64,000 bases of DNA from Rhizobium sp. (GCA_002796995.1 PEKW01000008.1:248001-312000), one strand, 5' to 3'. Shown: positions 27,776-36,856, counted from the first letter of the stretch. Notes: generated by a model from the sequence alone, not told the origin. Numbers and translations are program-made.

Positions 27776-29176
27776 ATGACCAAGACCCGTTTTGTCCCGA
27801 GCGACGAGATCCGCTCGATGTTTTCCGCCGCCATGTCCGCCATGTATCGCACCGAGGTTCCGGCCTATGGGACGCTGATGGAGCTGGTGGCGAAGGTGAA
27901 CCAGGAGACGCTCGACGCCGATCCGAGGCTCCGCGAGCGCCTGGAAGATACCGATTCGCTCGACCGCATCACGGAAGAGCGTCATGGCGCGATCCGTCTC
28001 GGAACGCCTGCCGAGCTTGCCATGATGCGCCGGCTCTTCGCCGTCATGGGCATGTATCCGGTGGGTTACTACGACCTGTCGACCGCCGGCGTTCCGGTTC
28101 ATTCGACCGCCTTTCGTCCGGTCGGCGATGCCAGCCTGAAGAAGAACCCGTTCCGCATCTTCACCTCGCTGCTGCGCCTTGATCTGATCGCCGACGAGAC
28201 CCTGCGCGCCGAGGCCGAGGCAACCCTTGCGAAGCGCCAGATCTTCACCCCCGCCGCGATCGCGCTCACCGAGAAAGCCGAACGCGACGGCGGCCTCGAC
28301 CGCGCCGACGCTTCGCGCTTCGTCACCGAAGCGCTCGAAACCTTCCGCTGGCACGACAAGGCGCTGGTCAGCCCCGACATGTATGCGCGCCTGCATGCGG
28401 CCCACCGCCTGATCGCCGACGTCGTCTCCTTCAAGGGTCCGCACATCAACCATCTGACGCCGCGCACGCTCGACATCGATCTGGTCCAGGCCCGCATGCC
28501 TAACTACGGCATCGCGCCGAAGGCCGTCGTCGAAGGCCCGCCGACCCGCAAATGCCCGATCCTGCTGCGCCAGACCTCGTTCAAGGCGCTCAACGAACCC
28601 GTCCTGTTCGAGGACAAGGACGGCAGCTGGAAGGAAGGCTCGCACACCGCCCGCTTTGGCGAAATCGAACAACGCGGCATCGCCCTCACCCCCAAGGGTC
28701 GGGCGCTCTACGACGAACTGCTCACCGCCTCGCGCCAGGTCGTGCGTCCGGCAGCTGACGGCTCGAATGCCGCCGAATACGACAAGGCGCTGGCAGACGC
28801 CTTCGCGCCCTTCCCCGACACCTGGGAGGCGATCCGCGCCGAAGGCCTCGGCTACTTCGCCTATTCGCTGACGGAAAGGGGCCGCAAGGTGAAGGCTGAC
28901 CCGGAGACCAGCCTCGACGCCCTGATCGCCGATGGCCTCGTCCAGTTCGACCCGATCGTCTATGAAGACTTCCTGCCGGTCAGCGCCGCCGGCATCTTCC
29001 AGTCCAACCTCGGCGACGACGCGACCCAGGATTTCGTCGCCAGCCCCAACCAGCAGCGTTTCGAACTTGACCTCGGCGCCAAGGTGCTGAACGAATTCGA
29101 CCACTACGCCGGCATCGAGCAGGCATCGATCGCTGACTGCCGTCAGATGCTGACGACCGTTCAGGCAGCAGAGTAA
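27776..29176 (+). CDS. hglS: 2-oxoadipate dioxygenase/decarboxylase (HglS, DUF1338/VOC)
   Basis: A 466-residue non-haem Fe(II) enzyme of the DUF1338 (YdcJ/HglS) family. HglS converts 2-oxoadipate to D-2-hydroxyglutarate in the D-lysine/aminoadipate route of Pseudomonas putida. Visible blocks: GYYDLSTAGVPVHSTAFRPV (about residues 98-117, containing a metal-ligand His and the substrate Arg by family knowledge), FKGPHINHLTPRTLDID (about 220-236, second His), and later E-containing FLPVSAAGIFQSNL. The gene is four nt upstream of a D-2-hydroxyglutarate-dehydrogenase-like flavoprotein, the next pathway enzyme. ATG 27776 was chosen because MTKTRFVPSDEIR begins the family match. An inverted repeat CCCAGAA/TTCTGGG lies just before the start. 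Confidence 0.85.
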   Translation: MTKTRFVPSDEIRSMFSAAMSAMYRTEVPAYGTLMELVAKVNQETLDADPRLRERLEDTDSLDRITEERHGAIRLGTPAELAMMRRLFAVMGMYPVGYYDLSTAGVPVHSTAFRPVGDASLKKNPFRIFTSLLRLDLIADETLRAEAEATLAKRQIFTPAAIALTEKAERDGGLDRADASRFVTEALETFRWHDKALVSPDMYARLHAAHRLIADVVSFKGPHINHLTPRTLDIDLVQARMPNYGIAPKAVVEGPPTRKCPILLRQTSFKALNEPVLFEDKDGSWKEGSHTARFGEIEQRGIALTPKGRALYDELLTASRQVVRPAADGSNAAEYDKALADAFAPFPDTWEAIRAEGLGYFAYSLTERGRKVKADPETSLDALIADGLVQFDPIVYEDFLPVSAAGIFQSNLGDDATQDFVASPNQQRFELDLGAKVLNEFDHYAGIEQASIADCRQMLTTVQAAE

Positions 29177-29179
29177 GAA

Positions 29180-30607
29180 ATGACGATGATCGACCAGGCG
29201 CACATTCGGGCACTGACGGATATCCTCGGCGACAAGGGCATCGTGCAGGAGCCCGGCGCCATGGTCGCCTATCAGACGGGCGCCCGCTATGACGAAGGTC
29301 TGGCGGGTCTCGTGCTGCGGCCGGCGACAACGGAGGAAGTCGCGGCCGCCGTCGCCTATTGCGTGCGCCAGGGCCTGCCGCTCGTCCCGCAATCGGGCAA
29401 TACCGGCCTGGTTTCGGGTTCGACGCCGGACGCCTCGGGCGCTCAGCTCGTGCTCAGCCTCGACCGCATGACGCGCCGCTTCGATCTCGATCTCGACAAC
29501 CGCTCGCTGCATGTCGACGCCGGGTTCCGGCTCTCCGAGGTCAACCAGCAGCTTGAGGCCCACGACCTGTACTTCCCGATCGATCTTGGCGCCGACCCGC
29601 GCCTCGGCGGCATGCTGTCGACCAATACCGGCGGCTCGCGCTTCCTCAAATACGGCGACGTGCGTCGCAACACGCTCGGCATCAAGGTGGTGCTGGCCGA
29701 TGAACAGGGCACGATCCTCGACCTAGTCTCGGACCTGCGCAAGAACAATACCGGCGTCGACTGGAAGCAGGTCTTCATCGGCACCTCGGGCGCCTTCGGC
29801 ATCATCACCGAATGCGTCCTGAACCTCGAAGCCCTGCCGAAGCAGGTGGCCACCGCCTATCTGGTTCCGGCCAGCGGCGCGCATGTCATGCCGCTGCTGC
29901 GCGCCATGGAGCAGAAGCTCGGCGCCTATCTCTCGGCCTTCGAAGGCATGTCGAAGAACGCGGTCAAAGCCGCCCTCGACCATGTGCCGTCGCTTCGCAA
30001 TCCCTTCCAGGGCGGTGTGATCCCCGACTATGTCATCCTCTGCGAGATCTCCCGCACCTGGGAGCCGCGCGAGGGCGAACAGGGGCTCGACGCCGTGCTG
30101 GAGACCGTGCTTTCCGAGATCTGGGAAAGCGAGGCGACGCCACTGGCGGACGCGTTCGTCGGCCCGGCCCACGAAATGTGGGCGCTGCGCCACGCGCTGT
30201 CCGAAGGCGTCAAGCACGCCGGAAAGTTGATCGCCTTCGACCTGTCCTTCCGCCGCGGCGACATCATGGCCTTTTGCGACCGCATGAAGCGCGACATGCC
30301 GACGGCCTTCCCCGAGGTGACGATCTGCGATTTCGGCCATATCGGCGACGGCGGCGTGCATTTCAACCTGGTGGTCCCGAAGGACAGCCCGGCGGCCACC
30401 GACAAGGCCTTCGAACACCGCCTGCGCGACTGGGTGTTCGCCATCGCCGTACGCGATTTTGGCGGCAGTTTCAGCGCCGAACATGCGATCGGCCGCAAGA
30501 ACCAGACCTATTACGATCTCTACACCGACGAGAAGATCAAGGACCTGGCGGCCGGCCTGAAGGCGATCACCTCGCCGGGGCCGCTCGGTACGGTCCGGTT
30601 CGGCTAA
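29180..30607 (+). CDS. FAD-linked oxidoreductase, D-2-hydroxyglutarate dehydrogenase type
   Basis: A 475-residue flavoprotein of the GlcD/D-2-hydroxyacid dehydrogenase group. The FAD-binding type-4 domain is at about residues 40-220 (LVPQSGNTGLVSGSTPD, LGADPRLGGMLSTNTGGS). The C-terminal FAD-oxidase domain has the metal-binding block FGHIGDGGVHFNLV (about 388) and SAEHAIGRKN (about 433). By position after hglS it should oxidise D-2-hydroxyglutarate to 2-oxoglutarate, passing electrons to an ETF or quinone rather than oxygen. Glycolate or D-lactate dehydrogenase are alternatives from sequence alone. Co-transcribed with hglS and probably with the aminotransferase downstream. Confidence 0.85.
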   Translation: MTMIDQAHIRALTDILGDKGIVQEPGAMVAYQTGARYDEGLAGLVLRPATTEEVAAAVAYCVRQGLPLVPQSGNTGLVSGSTPDASGAQLVLSLDRMTRRFDLDLDNRSLHVDAGFRLSEVNQQLEAHDLYFPIDLGADPRLGGMLSTNTGGSRFLKYGDVRRNTLGIKVVLADEQGTILDLVSDLRKNNTGVDWKQVFIGTSGAFGIITECVLNLEALPKQVATAYLVPASGAHVMPLLRAMEQKLGAYLSAFEGMSKNAVKAALDHVPSLRNPFQGGVIPDYVILCEISRTWEPREGEQGLDAVLETVLSEIWESEATPLADAFVGPAHEMWALRHALSEGVKHAGKLIAFDLSFRRGDIMAFCDRMKRDMPTAFPEVTICDFGHIGDGGVHFNLVVPKDSPAATDKAFEHRLRDWVFAIAVRDFGGSFSAEHAIGRKNQTYYDLYTDEKIKDLAAGLKAITSPGPLGTVRFG

Positions 30608-30667
30608 GCAGAATATGACGAGCACCGCTCCCGCAACCGGGAGCAACAGGGAAGAGAGAGGATGGTC

Positions 30668-31900
30668 ATGAACATCAACAGCAAGCCCGAAGAGGCGGTT
30701 TTTCGGCCGGCGAAGCGCATCTCGTCGATCGGCGTCTCCGAAATCCTGAAGATCGGCGCCAAGGCACAAGCCCTGAAGCGCGAAGGCCGGCCCGTCATCA
30801 TCCTCGGCGCCGGCGAACCCGATTTCGACACGCCGGACCACATCAAGGAAGCTGCGTGGAAGGCCATGCAGGCCGGCCAGACCAAATACACGGCGCTCGA
30901 CGGCACGCCGGAACTGAAGGCCGCAATCCGCGACAAGTTCAGCCGCGAAAATGGCGTCGATTACGCACTCGACGAGATCACGGTCGCGACCGGCGCCAAG
31001 CAGATCCTGTTCAACGCGATGATGGCGACGCTCGATCCGGGCGACGAAGTGATCATCCCGACGCCCTACTGGACCTCCTATTCCGACATCGTCCAGATCG
31101 CCGAGGCGACGCCGGTTCTCATCGCCTGCAACGCCGAGGCGGGTTTCCGCCTGCAGGCCGCGCAGCTCGAAGCCGCGATCACGCCGAAGACCCGCTGGGT
31201 CATCCTCAATTCGCCGTCCAACCCGTCGGGCGCCGGCTACCGTGCCGAGGACTATCGCCCGCTGCTCGACGTGCTCATGAAGCACCCGCAGGTCTGGCTG
31301 CTGGTCGACGACATGTACGAGCACATCGTCTATGACGGCTTCGAATTCGTCACGCCGGCAGCCCTTGAGCCGCGCCTGAAGAACCGCATCCTCACCGTCA
31401 ACGGCGTCTCCAAGGCCTATGCCATGACCGGCTGGCGCATCGGCTATGCCGGCGGCCCGCGCGACCTGATCAAGGCCATGGCTGTGGTACAGAGCCAGGC
31501 GACCTCCTGCCCCTCCTCGATCAGTCAGGCGGCCTCGGTCGCCGCGCTGAATGGCCCGCAGGATTTCCTCGTCGAACGCAAGGCGAGCTTCCAGCGCCGC
31601 CGTGATCTGGTGGTCGCCGGTCTCAACGCCATCGACGGCCTTGATTGCCGCGTGCCGGAAGGCGCCTTCTACACCTTCTCCGGCTGCGCCGGCGTGCTCG
31701 GCAAGACCACGCCGTCCGGCAAGCGTCTCGAAACCGATACGGACTTCTGCGCCTATCTGCTCGAAGACGCCAATGTTGCGGTCGTGCCGGGTTCGGCCTT
31801 CGGCCTGTCGCCCTTCTTCCGCATCTCCTATGCCAGCGCCGAGTCCGAACTTAAGGAAGCGCTGACCCGCATCGCGGACGCCTGCGCCCGACTTGCCTGA
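30668..31900 (+). CDS. Class I/II PLP-dependent aminotransferase (AspC-like; perhaps 2-aminoadipate transaminase)
   Basis: A 410-residue fold-type I aminotransferase. Markers: GAGEPDFDTPDHIKEAA, the substrate loop SPSNPSGAGY (about residue 180), the PLP lysine in NGVSKAYAMTGWRIGY (about residue 245), and a C-terminal arginine region FFRISYASAESELKEAL. ATG 30668 is preferred over ATG 30662 because the GAGAGAGG Shine-Dalgarno abuts the earlier codon. It lies 60 nt after the hydroxyglutarate dehydrogenase-like gene. In that setting conversion of 2-aminoadipate to 2-oxoadipate, the substrate of HglS, is attractive; aspartate aminotransferase is the default from family alone. Ends at a strong terminator. 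Confidence 0.85.
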   Translation: MNINSKPEEAVFRPAKRISSIGVSEILKIGAKAQALKREGRPVIILGAGEPDFDTPDHIKEAAWKAMQAGQTKYTALDGTPELKAAIRDKFSRENGVDYALDEITVATGAKQILFNAMMATLDPGDEVIIPTPYWTSYSDIVQIAEATPVLIACNAEAGFRLQAAQLEAAITPKTRWVILNSPSNPSGAGYRAEDYRPLLDVLMKHPQVWLLVDDMYEHIVYDGFEFVTPAALEPRLKNRILTVNGVSKAYAMTGWRIGYAGGPRDLIKAMAVVQSQATSCPSSISQAASVAALNGPQDFLVERKASFQRRRDLVVAGLNAIDGLDCRVPEGAFYTFSGCAGVLGKTTPSGKRLETDTDFCAYLLEDANVAVVPGSAFGLSPFFRISYASAESELKEALTRIADACARLA

Positions 31901-31937
31901 TCCGCACGGCGGCGGGCCAGAATACACACGATGAGAC

Positions 31938-31975
31938 GAACAGCCCGGCGCGGCATGGCCCCGCCGGGCTGTTTG
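31938..31975 (+). terminator. Rho-independent terminator of the aminotransferase operon
   Basis: Stem AACAGCCCGGCG / CGCCGGGCTGTT (12 bp) with a 10-nt loop and TTTGCGTTT after it. Confidence 0.88.
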
Positions 31976-32243
31976 CGTTTACCGATTTCGTCGCCCTGAC
32001 CGCAGGCCGGGCCGCCGCCCTTTGTCCGCGGTGGGCAAACCGGGGCGGAGGGAAATCCGCCGGCCCGGCAAATTTGCCTTCTGTCACCTTCGTCTGCTTG
32101 TGAGCGTCCTCGATCTATGTATACATGGATAACAGCATACGATTTTTGCGCAGTGGTCTTTCGTCGTGGGAGTGACGACAAACCGCTGCACTGCAGCGGA
32201 TCCGGCATCGGGAGGCCGGATCGGACAAAAGGGAGGAGTATAC
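31976..32243. other. Leader/promoter region of the aromatic-type ABC importer
   Basis: Together with the terminator this makes a gene-free gap of 343 bp. It contains the palindrome ATGTATACAT at 32117 and a second, degenerate copy (GAGTATACAT) overlapping the start codon of the binding-protein gene. No other gene is seen. AT-rich sequence around 32110-32155 probably holds the promoter. Confidence 0.55.
32117..32126. promoter_or_regulatory. Palindrome ATGTATACAT, candidate GntR operator (site 1)
   Basis: A perfect 10-bp palindrome 118 bp upstream of the ABC binding-protein start. The same sequence occurs upstream of the ligM-like gene and the ligAB-like operon, around a FadR-type GntR gene. 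Confidence 0.65.
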
Positions 32244-33407
32244 ATGGTTACGAGAAGAATTTTCATTGCCGGCACTCTGCTTTCGATGCTGGCGGCAGGC
32301 TCCGCCGGGGCGCAGGAGGCCGTCAAGATCGGCCTCATCCTGCCGATGACCGGCCCCTTCGCCTCGACCGGCAGGCAGGTCGAGGCCGGCGTTCGCGCCT
32401 ATATGGCCTTGCATGGCGACACGGTCGCCGGCAAGAAGATCGAACTCGTGCTGCGTGACGATGCCGGCACCGCCGACCAGACGCGCCGCATCGCCCAGGA
32501 ACTCGTCGTCAACGACGGCGTGTCCATGCTCGCCGGCTTCGGCCTGACCCCACTCGCCATGGCCGTGGCGCCGGTGCTCAACCAGGCCAAGGTGCCGGCT
32601 ATCATCACCTCGGCGACGACCTCGGCGATCATGAAGCAGTCGGACTATTTCGTCCGCACCAGCATGGGAGGACCCCAGTCGGCGCTGCCGGTGGCAAGCT
32701 GGGCCGTGGAAAACGGCCTGAAGCGCGTCGTCACCCTGGTCACCGACTACGGCCCGGGCCATGACATTGAGAAGGGCTTCACCGACCAGTTCAAGAAGGA
32801 AGGCGGCGAGATCGTCGAAGCAGTCCGCGTGCCGCTGCAGAACCCGGACTTCGCCCCCTTCCTGCAGCGCGTCCGCGACGCCAAGCCCGACGCCGTCTTC
32901 GTCTTCGTGCCCTCGGGCGTCGGCTCGCTGTTCATGAAGCAGTTCGCCGACCGCGGCCTGAAGGAGGCGGGCATCAAGCTGATCGCCACCGGCGACGTGA
33001 CGGACGACGACCTGCTCAACGCCATTGGCGAACCGGCCGTGGGCATCGTCACCGGCCATTTCTACTCGGCCAACCATGACAGCCCGGAAAACAAGGCCTT
33101 CGTCGGTGAGGTGCGCAAGGCCAACGACAACATGCGCCCCAACTTCATGTCGGTCGGCGGCTATGATGCCATGCATCTCGCCTACGCAGCGCTCGAGAAG
33201 ACCGGTGGAGACACCGACGGGACGAAGTTGATCGAGGCCATGAAGGGCATGGAATGGATGAGCCCGCGCGGTCCGATCACGATCGATCCGGCCACCCGCG
33301 ACATCGTCCAGGACATCTATATCCGCGAGGTCAAGCAGGTGGACGGCGAGCTCTACAATGTCGAGCTCAAGACCTACGAGAAGATCCGCGACCCGAACGC
33401 CAACTGA
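32244..33407 (+). CDS. Branched-chain-type (HAAT) ABC importer binding protein, probable aromatic-acid binder
   Basis: A 387-residue periplasmic LivK-like protein. The signal peptide MVTRRIFIAGTLLSMLAAGS ends near AGAQ-E. The mature protein opens VKIGLILPMTGPFASTGRQ, typical of the Peripla_BP_6 family, with VTLVTDYGPGHDIEKGF and SVGGYDAMHLAY later. ATG 32244 has GGGAGGAG upstream. It heads a five-gene importer. The family also serves aromatic acids (CouP of Rhodopseudomonas binds p-coumarate and related acids). The shared ATGTATACAT operator with O-demethylase and ring-cleavage genes makes a methoxylated aromatic acid the best guess, rather than an amino acid. A perfect stem-loop follows the stop. 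Confidence 0.88.
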   Translation: MVTRRIFIAGTLLSMLAAGSAGAQEAVKIGLILPMTGPFASTGRQVEAGVRAYMALHGDTVAGKKIELVLRDDAGTADQTRRIAQELVVNDGVSMLAGFGLTPLAMAVAPVLNQAKVPAIITSATTSAIMKQSDYFVRTSMGGPQSALPVASWAVENGLKRVVTLVTDYGPGHDIEKGFTDQFKKEGGEIVEAVRVPLQNPDFAPFLQRVRDAKPDAVFVFVPSGVGSLFMKQFADRGLKEAGIKLIATGDVTDDDLLNAIGEPAVGIVTGHFYSANHDSPENKAFVGEVRKANDNMRPNFMSVGGYDAMHLAYAALEKTGGDTDGTKLIEAMKGMEWMSPRGPITIDPATRDIVQDIYIREVKQVDGELYNVELKTYEKIRDPNAN

Positions 33408-33419
33408 GCGCCACAGCCG

Positions 33420-33449
33420 CGTGGAGGGCCTGAGATGAGGCCCTCCACG
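33420..33449 (+). repeat. Intercistronic stem-loop after the LivK-like gene
   Basis: Perfect 11-bp stem CGTGGAGGGCC / GGCCCTCCACG with 8-nt loop TGAGATGA, 13 nt past the binding-protein stop and 15 nt before the LivH-like start. There is no U-run; an mRNA-stabilising or partial attenuation role is likely. Confidence 0.65.
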
Positions 33450-33464
33450 CCATAGCGAGTGACC

Positions 33465-34325
33465 ATGCTGACAATCCTGTTCGACGGCATCGCCTATGGC
33501 ATGCTTCTCTTCGTCCTTGCCTGCGGGCTTTCGCTGACGCTTGGCCTGATGAACTTCGTCAACCTCGCCCATGGCGCCTTCGCCATGGCAGGCGGCTACG
33601 TCACCGTGATCCTGATGAACCGCTACGGGATCTCCTTCTACTGGTGCCTGCCCGCCGCCTTCCTCGTCTCCGCGCTCGCCGGGGCAATCCTTGAGCGCAC
33701 GCTTTATCGGCACCTCTACGGCGTTTCGCATCTCGACCAGGTGCTGTTCTCGATCGGCCTGGTCTTCATGTCGATTGCGGCGGTCGATTATTCCATGGGC
33801 GGCCAGCAGCAGATGATCGACCTGCCCCCGCTCCTGCGCGGGCGCTTCGAGTTCCTCGGCATCGGCATCGGCCGATACCGGTTGTTCATCATCGTGCTCT
33901 GCGCCGTGCTGACCGTCGCCCTGCAGCTGGCCCTTACCCGCACGCGGTTCGGCAGCCAGCTCCGCGCCGCCGTCGACGACGGGCGGGTCGCGCGCGGTTT
34001 GGGCATCAATGTCTCGGTAATCTTCGCGCTGACCTTCGCGCTCGGCTCGGGCCTTGCGGGCCTCGGCGGCGCGCTCGGCGTCGACCTTCTCGGCCTCGAT
34101 CCGAATTTCCCGCTGAAATTCCTCATCTACTTCATGATCGTCGTCACCGTCGGCGGCACCTCGTCGATCACCGGTCCCTTCATCGCCGCGCTCCTGCTCG
34201 GCATCGCCGATGTGGCCGGCAAATATTACGTGCCGCAGCTCGGCTCCTTCATCATCTATGCCGTCATGATCGTCATGCTGATCCTGAGGCCCTACGGGTT
34301 GTTCGCGCGGGAGGGCGGCCGATGA
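33465..34325 (+). CDS. ABC importer permease, LivH-like
   Basis: A 286-residue inner-membrane permease with about eight hydrophobic segments. Family blocks: GIAYGMLLFVLACGLSLTLG at the N-terminus, MNFVNLAHGAFAMAGGY (the LivH signature), and VVTVGGTSSITGPFIAALLLG. The ATG at 33465 is preferred over an in-frame GTG two codons earlier; the Shine-Dalgarno is weak and the stem-loop lies just upstream, so translation may be lower than for the binding protein. It ends in an ATGA overlap with the LivM-like gene. Confidence 0.9.
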   Translation: MLTILFDGIAYGMLLFVLACGLSLTLGLMNFVNLAHGAFAMAGGYVTVILMNRYGISFYWCLPAAFLVSALAGAILERTLYRHLYGVSHLDQVLFSIGLVFMSIAAVDYSMGGQQQMIDLPPLLRGRFEFLGIGIGRYRLFIIVLCAVLTVALQLALTRTRFGSQLRAAVDDGRVARGLGINVSVIFALTFALGSGLAGLGGALGVDLLGLDPNFPLKFLIYFMIVVTVGGTSSITGPFIAALLLGIADVAGKYYVPQLGSFIIYAVMIVMLILRPYGLFAREGGR

Positions 34326-35353
34326 ACCGGCAAGCCAAGTCATCCGCCGCCGACACCGCGCAGGCTCTGCTGAGCCGGGCCGGCCGCTGGCGCCTCTGGG
34401 AGATCGCCCTGTGGCTGCTCGCCGTGGCCCTGATCTTCATCCTGCCCTCCAAGATGCTGATCCTGACCGAGATCGCCATCCTGGCGCTGTTCGCCGTCTC
34501 GCTCGACCTGATCCTCGGTTACGCCGGCATCGTCTCGCTCGGCCACACCGCCTTTTTCGGATTGGGCGCCTATGCCGCGGGGCTGTTCGCCCGCGACTTC
34601 GTCTCCGAACCCGTCAGCGGTCTCCTGGTCGCGGGCCTGGTCAGCGGGGCGTTCGGTTTCGTCACCAGCTTCCTGGTGCTGCGCGGCTCCGACCTCACCC
34701 GGCTGATGACGACCTTCGGCGTCGCCATGCTGCTCGGCGAAATTGCCAACCAGGCCGCCTGGCTGACCGGCGGAGCCGACGGCCTGAGCGGCATCATGGT
34801 CACCCCCATTCTCGGTCTCTTCGAATTCGATCTCTGGGGCCGCAACGGTTACATCTATGCGCTCGTGGTGCTGATGGCGCTGACCTATGTCGCGCGCCGC
34901 ATCGTCAATTCGCCCTTCGGCCTGTCGCTGAAGGCGATCAAGCGCAACCAGCGGCGCGCCTCCATGCTCGGCATATCGCCCACCCGCCGCATCGTCGCCA
35001 TCTACACCCTGTCGGCGGCCTATGCCGGCATCGCCGGTGCGCTCCTGACCCAGACGACCAGCTTCGTCTCGCCCGACGTGCTGGCCTTCCACCGCTCGGC
35101 CGACGTGCTTCTGGTGCTGGTGATCGGCGGCGTCGGCTATCTCTATGGCGGCATCTTCGGCGCGGTGATCTTTTCCGTGCTGCGTGACTGGCTCTCCGTC
35201 ATCACGCCGCAATACTGGATGTTCTGGATCGGCCTGATCCTCATCATCATCGTCTTCGTCGGGCGCGAGCGGCTCGGACGCTGGCGAACCTACCTGCCCG
35301 GCGCAGCCGACCGGCTGAAGGCGAAGTCTCAGGCAGCGGAGGACGCACCATGA
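34322..35353 (+). CDS. ABC importer permease, LivM-like
   Basis: A 343-residue inner-membrane permease with about nine hydrophobic segments. It carries the LivM block DLILGYAGIVSLGHTAFFGLGAY in pieces around residue 60-80 and, later, FGLSLKAIKRNQRRASMLGI, the cytoplasmic loop that contacts the ATPases. It pairs with the LivH-like subunit to form the channel. Start and stop overlap the neighbouring genes by 4 nt on both sides, showing a tightly coupled operon. Confidence 0.9.
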   Translation: MNRQAKSSAADTAQALLSRAGRWRLWEIALWLLAVALIFILPSKMLILTEIAILALFAVSLDLILGYAGIVSLGHTAFFGLGAYAAGLFARDFVSEPVSGLLVAGLVSGAFGFVTSFLVLRGSDLTRLMTTFGVAMLLGEIANQAAWLTGGADGLSGIMVTPILGLFEFDLWGRNGYIYALVVLMALTYVARRIVNSPFGLSLKAIKRNQRRASMLGISPTRRIVAIYTLSAAYAGIAGALLTQTTSFVSPDVLAFHRSADVLLVLVIGGVGYLYGGIFGAVIFSVLRDWLSVITPQYWMFWIGLILIIIVFVGRERLGRWRTYLPGAADRLKAKSQAAEDAP

Positions 35354-36096
35354 CGGCCGCCCTCGAGACCCGCAACCTGGTGAAGCGCTTCGGTGCCTTC
35401 ATGGCCACCAATGACGTCTCGCTCAGCATCCGGCAGGGTGCGCGCCATGCCCTGATTGGCCCCAACGGAGCCGGCAAGACCACGCTGATCAATCTGCTCA
35501 CCGGAGCCCTCACCCCGAGCGGCGGCCAGGTCCTGCTCGGCGGCGAGGACATCACCAGCCTGCCGGCCCATGTCCGCGTCGGCCGCGGCCTGTCGCGCAC
35601 CTTCCAGATCAATCAGCTTTTTGGCGATTTCACCCCGCTGGAATCGGTGATGCTGGCGATCGGCGAACGGGAAGGCCATGGTTGGCGCGCCTGGAAGCCG
35701 CTGTCGCGGGATCGCGAAGTGGCGGACGAGGCGGCACAACTGCTGGAGCGGTTCCGCCTGGTCGACACGATGGGCGTCCCCACGACCCTCCTTCCCTACG
35801 GAAAGCAGCGGCTGCTGGAGATCGCGCTCGCAATCGCCACCCGCCCTAGGGTGCTGCTGCTGGACGAGCCGGCGGCAGGCGTTCCCGAGGAAGAGCGCCA
35901 TGAAGTCCTCTCGATCGTGCGTGAGTTGCCACCCGACGTCACCGTCGTGCTGATCGAGCACGACATGGACCTCGTCTTTTCCTTTGCCGACCGCATTTCG
36001 GTTCTGGCGGCGGGCAGCCTCTTTGCCGAAGGCACGGTGGAGGAAATATCCAAGGACCGCCACGTCAAGGCAATCTATCTCGGGGAGGACGCCTGA
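35350..36096 (+). CDS. ABC importer ATP-binding protein, LivG-like
   Basis: A 248-residue ATPase. Walker A GPNGAGKTT is at about residue 38, the Q-loop area is LSRTFQINQLFGDF, and Walker B is RVLLLDEPAAGVP with the H-loop IEHDMDLVF. The signature region reads LPYGKQRLLEIALAIA, the usual LivG form (Y-G-x-Q-R/K). It couples to the LivM-like gene by ATGA and to the LivF-like gene by TGATG. Confidence 0.9.
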   Translation: MTAALETRNLVKRFGAFMATNDVSLSIRQGARHALIGPNGAGKTTLINLLTGALTPSGGQVLLGGEDITSLPAHVRVGRGLSRTFQINQLFGDFTPLESVMLAIGEREGHGWRAWKPLSRDREVADEAAQLLERFRLVDTMGVPTTLLPYGKQRLLEIALAIATRPRVLLLDEPAAGVPEEERHEVLSIVRELPPDVTVVLIEHDMDLVFSFADRISVLAAGSLFAEGTVEEISKDRHVKAIYLGEDA

Positions 36097-36794
36097 TGCC
36101 GGAACTGCTGCGCATCGAAGGGCTGTCGGCCGGATATCGCGAGGCGCGCGTCCTGTTCAACATCGAGCTTGCGCTCGAGGAGGGCAAGTCGCTGGCGCTG
36201 CTGGGCCGCAACGGCGCCGGCAAGACGACGCTGCTCGACACCATCGTCGGCACCACGACCTATCATTCCGGGGCGATCTTCCTGGCCGGCCGGGACATTT
36301 CCCGGCTTCGCCCGGAACAGCGTGCAGCGCTCGGCATCGGCTGGGTGCCGCAGGAGCGCAACATCTTCCGCTCGCTCACAGTGGAGGAAAACCTGACGGC
36401 GACGGCCCGGCCGGGACCTTTCACACTTGCGCGCGCCTTCGGCATGTTCCCGCGGCTCCAGGAGCGCCGGCGCAATCTCGGCAATCAGCTCTCCGGCGGC
36501 GAGCAACAGATGCTGGCCGTCGCGCGCGCGCTGATGCTCAATCCGAAGCTTCTGCTGCTGGACGAACCCCTGGAGGGCCTGGCGCCGATCATCGTCGACG
36601 AACTCCTGGCCGCCATGCGCCGCATCGTGACCGACGAAGGCATCTCGGCCATCATCGTCGAGCAGAAGGCGCGCAAGATATTGCCGCTCACCGACGAGGT
36701 CGTCTTCCTCGAACGCGGCGCGATCGTCTACCACGACACCTCCGCCGCGCTGCTGGCCTCGCCGGAAATGCTGGAGAAGCATTTGAGCGTGTGA
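36096..36794 (+). CDS. ABC importer ATP-binding protein, LivF-like
   Basis: A 232-residue ATPase and last gene of the importer operon. Walker A GRNGAGKTT (about residue 37), VPQERNIFRSLTVEENL around the Q-loop, signature LSGGEQQMLAVARAL, Walker B KLLLLDEPLEGLAP and H-loop IIVEQKARKIL (Q in place of H-D, as is usual in LivF). It shares one base with the LivG-like stop. The operon ends before a terminator that mainly serves the convergent O-demethylase gene. Confidence 0.9.
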   Translation: MPELLRIEGLSAGYREARVLFNIELALEEGKSLALLGRNGAGKTTLLDTIVGTTTYHSGAIFLAGRDISRLRPEQRAALGIGWVPQERNIFRSLTVEENLTATARPGPFTLARAFGMFPRLQERRRNLGNQLSGGEQQMLAVARALMLNPKLLLLDEPLEGLAPIIVDELLAAMRRIVTDEGISAIIVEQKARKILPLTDEVVFLERGAIVYHDTSAALLASPEMLEKHLSV

Positions 36795-36826
36795 CGAACG
36801 GGGGCCGGCGACCGTCGGGTAGGGCG

Positions 36827-36856
36827 AAAAAAATGGCGGCCCCCGAAGGAGCCGCC
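36827..36856 (-). terminator. Rho-independent terminator of the ligM-like gene
   Basis: Stem GGCGGC / GCCGCC with a 10-nt loop; on the minus strand it is followed by ATTTTTTTC. It lies 22 nt past the ligM-like stop and may also slow + strand transcripts from the ABC operon. Confidence 0.8.

Noticed and set aside
29723..31927. 734-codon open frame on the minus strand opposite the hydroxyglutarate dehydrogenase and aminotransferase genes
   Set aside because: No family character; the + strand genes show complete catalytic motifs. It is a GC-rich shadow.
32115..34343. 742-codon open frame on the minus strand opposite the ABC importer genes
   Set aside because: Same shadow effect; the + strand encodes clear LivK and LivH proteins with overlapping operon structure.
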